From assembly GCF_003253565.1 (NCBI RefSeq), contig NZ_QKUF01000004.1:1-64000 (forward strand): 64,000 nucleotides of DNA, in the 5' to 3' direction. The notes under the pieces were generated by a model that ran no database searches, was not told the DNA's origin, and saw only the letters and a program-made list of their open reading frames with translations. Shown piece after piece: positions 42,852 through 50,578 of this stretch. Position numbers and translations under genes: made by a program. Every line of letters starts with the position of its first letter. Within the stretch, counting starts at the first letter, position 1. This stretch comes from Thermosporothrix hazakensis (GTDB lineage Bacteria; Chloroflexota; Ktedonobacteria; Ktedonobacterales; Ktedonobacteraceae).

Positions 42852-43685
42852 GTGCCAGCCATCAAATGTGAATACTGTGGATATCGTAATATGGCATCCA
42901 GCGGCTTACAGCAGTGTGCCAACTGTGGTGAGCCGCTCTCAGGTCCACCTGTGCCGCAACAGCCAGCCAGGCCAACGGAAGAGCTGCATCAATCAACGCC
43001 ACCGCTCATGGCGCCGCTCCACGAAGAGCAGATGCTTCCTCCTGCGCCGCAGCCACCCGCACTCTCAGCGACGGAGCTACCGGCACGCCAGCAGACAGAG
43101 ACCAGAATCACGCTCCAGGAGCAGCACTTTCCCTATCACACAGCGGCGCCACTGGACGTCCAGCCGCTCAAAGAGCAGCCCAGGCCGCTGGAAACGCCAC
43201 CGTGGCTACAGGAGAAGCTGCCCTTCGGCTTCCCGCGCCGTCCGCCCGATCTCTGGGGAACGGTCATCCATGTGCATTCACAACAAGAAGTGGCACCTTA
43301 TAGCGGCCTCTCATCTATCGCCCGACAACTTCGTGACGCCATCTGGTATATCCCGAGCGAGGTGCACCATCCCTATGAGCGCGAACGCGTTCAGGTGACG
43401 ACTATTCGCGTGCGGCGGCCTGATGGGCGGCAACAGGATGCCCGCATTCAGGGCTATCTGCGTGGAGCGAACGTCTCACTTGGTGATACTATCTCGATCT
43501 GGGGGAGCTATCGCAAAGGCGCATTCATCATTCACAAAGCCTTTGACCACACCGCTCACGGCACTGTCTATACCACAGCGACGGCCTCCGCACTGCCGTT
43601 CTATGCCGTCATTCTCCTGTTGCTTCTCCTGTTCCTCCTGTTTCTCTACTTCTTTCAAGTCCCGTTCACCCTGCCCGGATTATAA
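42852..43685 (+). CDS. Zinc-ribbon protein with C-terminal membrane anchor
   Basis: 277 residues from a GTG with GGAG 7 bases before it. The N-terminus is a short zinc ribbon, CEYCGYRN...CANCGEPL, with two CxxC pairs. A Pro/Gln-rich disordered linker of about 100 residues follows, then a compact beta-rich domain (residues about 130-235, with VQVTTIRVRRPDGRQQDARIQGYL and GDTISIWGSYRKGAFIIHKAFD, like an OB fold) and a C-terminal transmembrane helix (FYAVILLLLLLFLLFLYFF). It is probably tail-anchored with the domains in the cytoplasm. No family beyond the ribbon was recognised. It is third in the HerA operon. Confidence 0.65.
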   Translation: MPAIKCEYCGYRNMASSGLQQCANCGEPLSGPPVPQQPARPTEELHQSTPPLMAPLHEEQMLPPAPQPPALSATELPARQQTETRITLQEQHFPYHTAAPLDVQPLKEQPRPLETPPWLQEKLPFGFPRRPPDLWGTVIHVHSQQEVAPYSGLSSIARQLRDAIWYIPSEVHHPYERERVQVTTIRVRRPDGRQQDARIQGYLRGANVSLGDTISIWGSYRKGAFIIHKAFDHTAHGTVYTTATASALPFYAVILLLLLLFLLFLYFFQVPFTLPGL

Positions 43686-43706
43686 CCATTCAGGAGATGA
43701 AACCGC

Positions 43707-44573
43707 ATGCCAACCTATCTGGTACATGATACATTTGATACTGCCCGCCTGATCGCGTGGTATCGCGCCCAGGAGACCGAGCGGCCCGAGGGACTCTTTC
43801 GCGACCCCTATGCAAAACGTCTTGCGGGTGAGCGCGGCGCAGAGCTGGTTCGCACTTTGCCCCAAAGCGAGCAGGATAGCTGGCCTATCGTCCTGCGCAC
43901 CCATATCTATGATGAGCTACTTCAGCAGGTGCTGGCCGAAACAGCGATCGATACCGTCATCAATCTGGCAGCCGGGCTCGACACGCGTCCTTACCGGCTC
44001 GCGCTCCCTGAAGGGCTTCGCTGGATCGAGGTCGATCATGAGAACGTGCTTTCCTACAAGGAAGAGCTGCTTGCAGGCGAGCGGGCCCGCTGTCAGGTTG
44101 AGCGCGTCCCGTTCGACATCACTGATGCCGAGACGCGCACCGCGTTTCTCGATCGCGTCCAGCAGGAAAGCAAGCAGATCTTTGTGCTGACCGAGGGCCT
44201 GCTTGTCTACCTGACCGAAGCAGATGTGCGGGGACTGGCAACCGACCTCACGGCCCATTCAGCTATTCGCTGGTGGCTGACCGAATTTATCTCGCCGCTT
44301 GCTTTGCGCCAGGATGCCAACCGCTGGAACGCGTATGCGGCAGAAAGCGTCCGAACGCGCTTTGCCCCACCAGGAGGGCTGGCCTTCTTTGAGGAATATG
44401 GCTGGCAGGCCCGAGACTACCGCTGGCCCTTGCGCGAGATGTTGCGCCTGAAATTACCGCTGCGCAATCGCTGGCTGCTTCAAATCATTAACGCGCTTTC
44501 CGGGAAGAAGATCGCTCCCGAGACAGGTGGCTTTCTGCTGCTAGAGCGAGCGGATAGAAAGGAGACGCCATGA
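43707..44573 (+). CDS. SAM-dependent methyltransferase, LCMT/PPM1-like
   Basis: 288 residues from an ATG with AGGAGATG 9 bases before it. The motifs ARLIAWYRAQETERPEGLFRDPYAKRLAG and VINLAAGLDTRPYRLALP (SAM site, motif I) followed by WIEVDHENVLSYKEELL are those of the leucine-carboxyl-methyltransferase-like (PPM1/TcmP) family. These enzymes methylate carboxyl or hydroxyl groups of proteins or polyketides. The target here is unknown; as part of the HerA operon it might modify a component or cargo of the secretion system. Its stop overlaps the next start (ATGA). Confidence 0.8.
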   Translation: MPTYLVHDTFDTARLIAWYRAQETERPEGLFRDPYAKRLAGERGAELVRTLPQSEQDSWPIVLRTHIYDELLQQVLAETAIDTVINLAAGLDTRPYRLALPEGLRWIEVDHENVLSYKEELLAGERARCQVERVPFDITDAETRTAFLDRVQQESKQIFVLTEGLLVYLTEADVRGLATDLTAHSAIRWWLTEFISPLALRQDANRWNAYAAESVRTRFAPPGGLAFFEEYGWQARDYRWPLREMLRLKLPLRNRWLLQIINALSGKKIAPETGGFLLLERADRKETP

Positions 44574-44698
44574 AACAACCGGATACGGTACAGAAGAAAG
44601 AGCCCTTGCTGACCTTGTGCCTCTGGCTACTTATCATCCTCTGGCTGGCCTGCATGGGCTCATTCGCCTTGCTTCCTTATCTGCTTCCGGACCTTTAA
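44570..44698 (+). CDS. 42-residue single-pass membrane protein
   Basis: Short gene not found by length-limited searches. The ATG at 44570 overlaps the methyltransferase stop (ATGA) and has GAAAGGAG 5 bases upstream. The product has a Lys/Gln-rich N-terminus (MKQPDTVQKKEP) and one hydrophobic helix (LCLWLLIILWLACMGSFALL), ending YLLPDL. Translational coupling and a strong ribosome site make it a real gene. The role is unknown, perhaps a small subunit of the membrane complex. Its last four bases overlap the end of the convergent VirD4-like gene. Confidence 0.7.
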   Translation: MKQPDTVQKKEPLLTLCLWLLIILWLACMGSFALLPYLLPDL

Positions 44699-47520
44699 GC
44701 CCCTTCCTCAGAGGGGCTTTCCTCTTCTTCGCCAGCCGCAACCAGTGCCTCGGCCTTCTTTTTGCCTCCTTTGCCACGTTTCCGGCGCTTGCGCTTCTTT
44801 TCCACTGCTGCTTCTTCCTGCGGCTCCATGTCTTCAGCAACCGGCTCCGTTACTGGCTCCGTGGCCGGGGGAAGCAGAATCACAGGCGACTCAACAGCTT
44901 CAGGCTGGCGAGCAGGTTCACTCGGCTGTCTGGCCTTCTTCTTCTTCTCGGGCTGCACAGGAGCCATTCGAATACCGCGCACCATCGCCTCGCGTAGCAT
45001 CTCATCAACCAGTTCAACCGAGGAGGCATAGCGAACGCGGCTCCGCGTCCGGATGCTCTCCGCCTGCTCAACATTTCGTATATCGAGTGGCGTGACCTTC
45101 AGCGAGAAGGTGGGCTGGCGCTTCTGCAACGCCGAGAGCCTGACATAGCAGGTATGCATATCAAGGTTCAGGATGTCATCGCGCTCCACACCAAGCTCGC
45201 GATACATCGTCTCGGCATCCTGTGCCGACAGATTGAAGATAACAAGCTGCTTGACGTTCGCCAGAACGGTTGGCAATAGCAACGGATCGAGGTTCTGCAA
45301 ATACTCAAGCGACTGTGTGGCCAGAAAGAAGGTCGCACCATACTTACGCAGCTCCGCCAGGGCACCATAATCAACACCCGCGAGTGTCTGGAATTCGTCA
45401 AGGATGATCGGATAGCGTACCCGCTCTATCTCTTGTTTGATGCCTTGCTCCTCAAGCGTAATCTGGAAGAGGCCAAGCATGCTCGCCCCGAGCAGGGCCG
45501 CGACATCGGCTCCCACAACGCCCTTCGCCAGCTTAAAGAGAATAATCTTGCGCTCCTCAATCATCTGTGTGAAGTTGATGGTCGAGACAGGCTGCCCGAT
45601 AATCCGCCGGGCGATCACGCTTTCAAACTTCGCGACCTTTGTGATAACGGGGTTAATCACCTCGCGCTGCTGCATCAGCGTGAGCGGCTCATAGTACTCG
45701 CGCCACCAGCGATGCAGGTAATCATCATCAATCTGCTGTAGAATCGCATGGCAGAAGTTCTCATTGGTCAGAATCGGCAACACATCGAGCAGTGTATATT
45801 GCTGACGCGGCCCTTCGAGCGGATCGCGGGCTACCAGCACGCGATTTGCCTCAAAGAGCGTGCGCAGGCTCATCTCGAAGGCATTTTCCATCCGTGGGCC
45901 CCAACTCGTCGCCCAGATATGCGCCAGTGTTTTGAGCAGGTCAGAGATTGCTTTATCACGTCCCCTGCCAAGCGTCACATCCAGCGGATTCAGGCCCACA
46001 GCAGCATCAGGGTCAGAGAGGTCGATAAAGACAACATCTTCAGCGCGGTATTCCGGCACGATATGCAGAATATGCTCACACAGGTCTCCATGCGGATCGA
46101 TGACCATCAGCCCGCCTAGCTTCATCGCATCATGCGCGATATGCTCCATAAACGTGCTTTTGCCCTCACCCGATTTACCGGCAATCAGGGTATGCTGCGT
46201 GAAGAACGTGGAATCAAGCCCGAAGGGAAGCCGATAGCCGCCATGCTCCGAGTAGCCAACCGGACGCAGATGCGCCACCTGGCGGGCCAGGTCCGGCGGA
46301 AGCAACATGGTGCGGGCGCGTCGGTGCTCGACCAATGAGAGTTCAGGAAGCGCGTCGGCCTGTGGTAAATGCCAGAGCGTCGCGAGCGCATCGACCGTCA
46401 GCAGGTGCTGAGAGCGCGCTACATCCCGATGCCAGCGTTGAAACAGGCGACCGGGCCGCCTGATTCGCTTCGGTTGAAAATAGGCACCATTCGCCCGATC
46501 AAACTGGCGATAGGCTGCGATCAGGCGTAGCAGCATATCCTTCCGTTCCCGCGTCTCTTTCCATCGCTCCTGCAAGCGCTTGAGCAAGCCACCATCGCCC
46601 AGATAACTGGCCTGTTTCGGTCCGATCACATAAAGGCGGAGCCGCGCTTTATACGCCATGCGCGAGACACGCTGAGCAACCATCCGGGTGTCATAGGCGC
46701 GTCGCTCTTTCAGCTTCCTCTGAATAAAGGCGCCCACGCCCCAGAACAGGAGAATCGCACAGAAGATGCCGCCTATCAACAGGATCAACTGAAGCACCTG
46801 CTCGGACGAGAGCTGAGGAACGCGACCAAGCAGCAAGTCAGTGAGCATATCCCAGGTCCACCCGGGAATCAACGGACGCATTGCCAGAAAGAGCAGCAAC
46901 AGCAGGCCAAGCGCTATGATAATCGGCGTACTGATTACAGCCTCACGGTTCAGCCTCATCTCGGCCATCTCGACCTGCATGGCGCGCCGTTCCTTGTCCA
47001 GCGGGCTTTCAATCGCCTTGCGGGCATCGCGGCGAGACCAGGCAGGAGGTGCCGGAACCAGCGCAAGCTGAGAGATCACACGCGTGTGTTCCGGGAGCCT
47101 GCTTAACGCCGCCAGCAGCCCTTGCAGTGGATCAAGATCCTCCTGCCGCTCCTGTTCCTGCTGCCATGTGCGTAGCGGCATGTATGTCTGACCGCCAGTG
47201 ACCAGCTCAACCGCAGTTACCGCTTCATAGGGCTCCAGCACAAACGGGTCCTCATGCGGATACAGGGGGCGCACTTCCATCTGCGGATACTGAGAGCGCA
47301 ACACCGCTTCTGCGTGGTCAAGCGCGGTCCGGGTCGTGGCTCGCAGAATAAAGCTTCGACGTTCGGCGGTCCCGGCAAGTTCCAGCGAGAGCGGATGCTT
47401 TTTATCGAGCACAAGGCTCTGCATGGCGGCTTCCAGCGCAACCTGCTCCTTCTTCAACCGGGACGGCGGAATCACGAGCAGCGCCAGTACCGCCTCATTC
47501 TGTTGTGGTTCCAGCATCAT
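44695..47520 (-). CDS. VirD4/TraG-like type IV coupling ATPase
   Basis: 941 residues from the ATG at 47518-47520; ATG at 47517 is also possible. The coupling protein brings substrates to the type IV channel. Residues about 1-200 form a soluble N-terminal domain, then two transmembrane helices (ISTPIIIALGLLLLLFLAM and ILLIGGIFCAILLFWGVG). The motor domain has Walker A TLIAGKSGEGKSTFM (about 441-455) and Walker B PIILDEFQTLAG (about 701-712). Between them lies MVIDPHGDLCEHIL, and later FFLATQSLEYL, as in the TraG/TraD family. Its tail is disordered, Lys/Arg-rich (KKRKRRKRGKGGKKK) and acidic at the very end, likely a substrate or DNA contact. It faces the HerA operon. Confidence 0.85.
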   Translation of the reverse strand: MMLEPQQNEAVLALLVIPPSRLKKEQVALEAAMQSLVLDKKHPLSLELAGTAERRSFILRATTRTALDHAEAVLRSQYPQMEVRPLYPHEDPFVLEPYEAVTAVELVTGGQTYMPLRTWQQEQERQEDLDPLQGLLAALSRLPEHTRVISQLALVPAPPAWSRRDARKAIESPLDKERRAMQVEMAEMRLNREAVISTPIIIALGLLLLLFLAMRPLIPGWTWDMLTDLLLGRVPQLSSEQVLQLILLIGGIFCAILLFWGVGAFIQRKLKERRAYDTRMVAQRVSRMAYKARLRLYVIGPKQASYLGDGGLLKRLQERWKETRERKDMLLRLIAAYRQFDRANGAYFQPKRIRRPGRLFQRWHRDVARSQHLLTVDALATLWHLPQADALPELSLVEHRRARTMLLPPDLARQVAHLRPVGYSEHGGYRLPFGLDSTFFTQHTLIAGKSGEGKSTFMEHIAHDAMKLGGLMVIDPHGDLCEHILHIVPEYRAEDVVFIDLSDPDAAVGLNPLDVTLGRGRDKAISDLLKTLAHIWATSWGPRMENAFEMSLRTLFEANRVLVARDPLEGPRQQYTLLDVLPILTNENFCHAILQQIDDDYLHRWWREYYEPLTLMQQREVINPVITKVAKFESVIARRIIGQPVSTINFTQMIEERKIILFKLAKGVVGADVAALLGASMLGLFQITLEEQGIKQEIERVRYPIILDEFQTLAGVDYGALAELRKYGATFFLATQSLEYLQNLDPLLLPTVLANVKQLVIFNLSAQDAETMYRELGVERDDILNLDMHTCYVRLSALQKRQPTFSLKVTPLDIRNVEQAESIRTRSRVRYASSVELVDEMLREAMVRGIRMAPVQPEKKKKARQPSEPARQPEAVESPVILLPPATEPVTEPVAEDMEPQEEAAVEKKRKRRKRGKGGKKKAEALVAAGEEEESPSEEGA

Positions 47521-47651
47521 CGTAGCATACTCTTCCTTCAATGGCGTGAACGGATTTCCTGAACTGGTGGCTCACGAGCGGTCACCCCTTGAACAGGGCC
47601 CGCTTCCAACGATACAATGAGAGCAGATACCCGGAAAGAAAGTGACCCACC

Positions 47652-48119
47652 ATGTCAGGAGCATTTCTTCACTTTACCGCACAAGAAACACTGGCGCTTC
47701 CTGCCGGACATATTCTGATGCTCAACACGGAAGAGCGCATTGTAACGCTCTTTCATGCGGAGTACGTCCGGGCTCAATGTCGCCTCACATATAGCGCGAT
47801 GCGCCTGCTCTTTCTCCTGTTACTCGCGCCCAACGGGGCGGATTACGCCGAGTTACTCGCCTGCTTGCACAGCAAAGAGCGCAGCCTGTTTACCGCAACC
47901 AGCCTTACAGAGCTTCGCGAGCGGCTCGCTCCCCAGATTCACCACTGGTCAAGCTGGCTGAAGGAGGCCGAACCTGAAACCGTCGAGCAGGCGCTGAAAA
48001 AAGTGCGACGCGTTATCAAAGAACGAAATGGGTTGAATACCCTGTTTGAAAAGCACCATTTTGGTATGACCATCAGAGTGCTTTATGGTAAAGGCTACCT
48101 GCTTACCGGTGCAGACTGA
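47652..48119 (+). CDS. Winged-helix-like regulator, receiver-less
   Basis: 155 residues, divergent from the coupling ATPase. The order of elements resembles an OmpR-type winged helix with an insert: a beta N-terminal part (HILMLNTEERIVTLFHAEY), helix start RLTYSAMRLLFLLLLAPNGADYAELLACLH, recognition-like helix VEQALKKVRRVIKERNGLNTLF, and the wing end MTIRVLYGKGYLLTG. The GKGYLL end matches the conserved wing turn of that family. It overlaps the 3' end of the convergent kinase gene by 17 bases. It is one of three such genes around the secretion locus. Confidence 0.6.
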   Translation: MSGAFLHFTAQETLALPAGHILMLNTEERIVTLFHAEYVRAQCRLTYSAMRLLFLLLLAPNGADYAELLACLHSKERSLFTATSLTELRERLAPQIHHWSSWLKEAEPETVEQALKKVRRVIKERNGLNTLFEKHHFGMTIRVLYGKGYLLTGAD

Positions 48120-49722
48120 GCTTATGCGGGATCTGACGCGTTGCGATGCCAGAAACAGCCTGCGCATTCGGCACGGCCAGCACCTCAAGTAAACGCTCAA
48201 GATCTGTGCACTGAAGCGGCCCGATCAGATACTCACCACGCACACGCTCGGTCGTTCGCTCTAAAAGATGCACCAGCGCCCGCGAGGCCCCCGCAGGTCG
48301 AACATGTTTCAACACAACGTCATGAAGTGTCAAATAGCGACAATCGCGATATCCTCTCCCATACAACTGATAGAGCAGCCATTCAAGCAGGTTCATCGGG
48401 CCATTCCGACGCTCACCGAGCAGCAGGGAAACCAGCAAGGAACGGATCCTTTTTGCCACCTCAAGAATGTGCTGCTCCTGTGCATAGAGGCTTTGATGCG
48501 CCACGCCTTCCCTCTCGAACAGCGTCTCAACTTGTGGGAAAACAGGGAGCTGGGCCTGTAATGGTACCACCAGCACGTGCTTCATCGTCAGTGCTCGCTC
48601 AAGGTGCTCCCGCCCCGAAGCAAGCAGGGTATCGCTGAGGAGCACAAGCGCAAGCTGTGGCTCTCGCCCGTCCTCTCGAAAGCGCTCGATCTCGATCGGT
48701 GGGAAGCCCACAAGCAGCGCATGCAATTGCTGCTGTATCCCCCTCCAGAGCCGTTGATCCTCCGGGGCCTCCGAGAGCAGCACAGAGAGCCGAGGCGTTG
48801 TCTTTTTGGGTGGCTTCGTCGCTTTTCGCGTCGGGCGTCGCTGCTGCACACGTTCAATAACCCGCAAGATCTCCAGCATATCGGCGGGCCGCTCATCCTC
48901 TTCCAGCGCTACCATCCGGCGTATCAGGCGTTCAAGTGGAGGAGAGCCCAGGGTCAGCGGGCGAAAGGAAAAGGGAGATTGTGCCGGGTCATCTCCGCTC
49001 AACAGCGCGTGCAGCGTTGCCCCCAGACTGTAGATATCTGAGCGCGGAGACGTGGCCTTCCGGTACTGTTCGGGTGGCGCATAGCCCGGTGAACCGAGCG
49101 CGACCGTGTCCTTCACCTGACCAGCCGTGAAAAGCCGTGCAATACCAAAATCGATCAGGTAGACACGCTGCTCGGCATCCAGCATAATATTTGAGGGCTT
49201 CAGATCGCGAAAGATAATCGGGGGCTGCTGCGAGTGCAGATAATGCAAAACGAGACAGAGCTGACGCGTGATCTCAAGCGCCAGTGTCAGTGGGAGCGAG
49301 CGTCCTTCCCGCTGAAGCCGCTGCTCAAGCGTTTCGCCCTCGATAAATTCCATGACCAAATAGCGCCGTCCACGGTCCTCAAACTGCTCATAAATATGGG
49401 GCAGGCTGACATGATGAAGGTGGGCCAGCATCTCCGCCTCACGCTCAAACGCGGCAACAGCGTCCTGAAGCTCTTGACCGGTCAGGCCATCCTGACCCAT
49501 CTCTTTAATCGCTACCAGACGCCCCTTGAGCTGTGTATCCTGAGCGCGATAGACAGCGCCCATACCACCTCTGCCAACGGTCGCAAGAATCAAATAGCGT
49601 CCGTGGTGAAGTGTCGCGTGTGGCGGCAACAGCCCGGTTCCATGATCCTGCACCGCGCCGCACCAGCTACAAAAGCGTGCGCCGATCTGAAGCGCCTTCC
49701 CACAAACCAGACAGGAAGCCAT
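48103..49722 (-). CDS. Zinc-ribbon Ser/Thr kinase with possible TIR-like domain
   Basis: 539 residues from the ATG at 49720-49722 (MASCLVCGKAL). A zinc ribbon opens the protein (Cys4, Cys7, Cys18, Cys21). An active-looking Hanks-type kinase follows at about 43-300: GRGGMGAVY loop, Lys73 in VAIKEM, Asp173 in FRDLKPSN (His of HRD is Phe), Asp191 in DFG and APPEQY. After a basic linker, residues about 311-430 show a TIR-like pattern: RLSVLLSEAPEDQRLWRGI, then PQLALVLLSDTLLASG and HVLVVPL. The last 100 residues are helical and unknown. There is no membrane helix, so it is cytoplasmic. It is divergent from a winged-helix gene at 49937. Confidence 0.75.
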   Translation of the reverse strand: MASCLVCGKALQIGARFCSWCGAVQDHGTGLLPPHATLHHGRYLILATVGRGGMGAVYRAQDTQLKGRLVAIKEMGQDGLTGQELQDAVAAFEREAEMLAHLHHVSLPHIYEQFEDRGRRYLVMEFIEGETLEQRLQREGRSLPLTLALEITRQLCLVLHYLHSQQPPIIFRDLKPSNIMLDAEQRVYLIDFGIARLFTAGQVKDTVALGSPGYAPPEQYRKATSPRSDIYSLGATLHALLSGDDPAQSPFSFRPLTLGSPPLERLIRRMVALEEDERPADMLEILRVIERVQQRRPTRKATKPPKKTTPRLSVLLSEAPEDQRLWRGIQQQLHALLVGFPPIEIERFREDGREPQLALVLLSDTLLASGREHLERALTMKHVLVVPLQAQLPVFPQVETLFEREGVAHQSLYAQEQHILEVAKRIRSLLVSLLLGERRNGPMNLLEWLLYQLYGRGYRDCRYLTLHDVVLKHVRPAGASRALVHLLERTTERVRGEYLIGPLQCTDLERLLEVLAVPNAQAVSGIATRQIPHKLSLHR

Positions 49723-49792
49723 ACGCCATCCCTTCTCTGATGCTCTTCTTTCAAGCATACCGTCCTTGCTCTTCAGAAACAGGAAGGTTCAC

Positions 49793-49837
49793 GCCAGATT
49801 TTTCTTCAACATCTGCCGAAAGAAAACGGCAAATCTG
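49793..49837. promoter_or_regulatory. Bulged hairpin in the kinase 5' region
   Basis: CCAGATT and AATCTGG pair around an inner TGCCG-N8-CGGCA stem with a 12-base bulge. It lies in the divergent region before the kinase and could act in its leader RNA or as a binding site. Confidence 0.35.
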
Positions 49838-49849
49838 GCCCACTTCACA

Positions 49850-49876
49850 AAAAATGTCTCTCTTTCCCTCCTGATT
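49850..49876 (+). promoter_or_regulatory. TGTCTCT element, copy e
   Basis: AATGTCTCTCTTTCCCTCCT differs by one base in the core from the right arm of the dyad at 38621-38660. It lies 60-85 bases before the winged-helix start. Confidence 0.35.
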
Positions 49877-49936
49877 TTCCGTATCAGCGGGGGTACAATT
49901 GCAACCAGAACGAGCACAACAGAGAGGGTCTATCAG

Positions 49937-50338
49937 GTGGCAAAGCACATCGATCAACTATACGCGGGGCCACATATCGAGGGCTACCAGATCTATCACA
50001 ACGATCACTTCCATCATCTGCAAATTAATGGCAGGCTGGTTCGGCTCTCACCAACGGAATATAAGCTCTGCATCTATCTGCTACGTCATTTTGAGCGACT
50101 ACAGCATTTCGCGCTCTATCGGCGGGAGCATCCAGAAACAAACGTGCCGCCGGTCTATGTCAGCTTTGAGCAGCTACAGCATTGCGCCCAACTGGCCGAG
50201 CGGTCGCATGTCACCAAGCATCTGAGCAACGCCAACGGCAAGCTGAAAGTGCATGGCATCTCGATTCTCTGCGTCAACGAATATGGCTACACCCTGGATT
50301 TTCAACACCCCGTTCTTTCCTCATCATACGAACGGTAA
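49937..50338 (+). CDS. Winged-helix (OmpR/PhoB-type) regulator, receiver-less
   Basis: 133 residues from the GTG at 49937 (GAGAGGG about 10 bases before it). The longer upstream frame would begin in the promoter region. The sequence is a stand-alone winged helix: HHLQINGRLVRLSPTEYKLCIYLLRH matches the start of Trans_reg_C domains (L..xxx.v.LtpkEf.lL..L), followed by a lengthened middle with VSFEQLQHCAQLAERSHVTKHLSNANGKL and the wing end GISILCVNEYGYTLDF. No receiver is present. It is divergent from the kinase gene, which may phosphorylate it, though that is speculation from position. Confidence 0.7.
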   Translation: MAKHIDQLYAGPHIEGYQIYHNDHFHHLQINGRLVRLSPTEYKLCIYLLRHFERLQHFALYRREHPETNVPPVYVSFEQLQHCAQLAERSHVTKHLSNANGKLKVHGISILCVNEYGYTLDFQHPVLSSSYER

Positions 50339-50479
50339 AGGCGTTTCCATACCGATCACCACAATGATAGTGCATCGTGCTCTCTTCCATTCCTTTTTTA
50401 CCGCTTCCAATTTCTCCCCTGCATCTTCTTCAAAAGTCGTTTTCACCAGAATCTTAATATATTTTTTATATTCTTTTTA

Positions 50480-50508
50480 TTGTAGTAGAAGTAGAGTTAC
50501 GCTATAAT
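50480..50508 (+). promoter_or_regulatory. Promoter of the RecQ-PRTase/DprA unit
   Basis: TTGTAG (50480-50485), a 17-base spacer and a consensus TATAAT (50503-50508), inside a strongly AT-rich stretch (about 50440-50510) unlike its surroundings. Confidence 0.65.
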
Positions 50509-50578
50509 TTCAGCCTGGATTCCATTACCCCCTTTCTTTCATAAACTCGGAGTATTTCTTGTAAGGTAGGTTTTTCTT

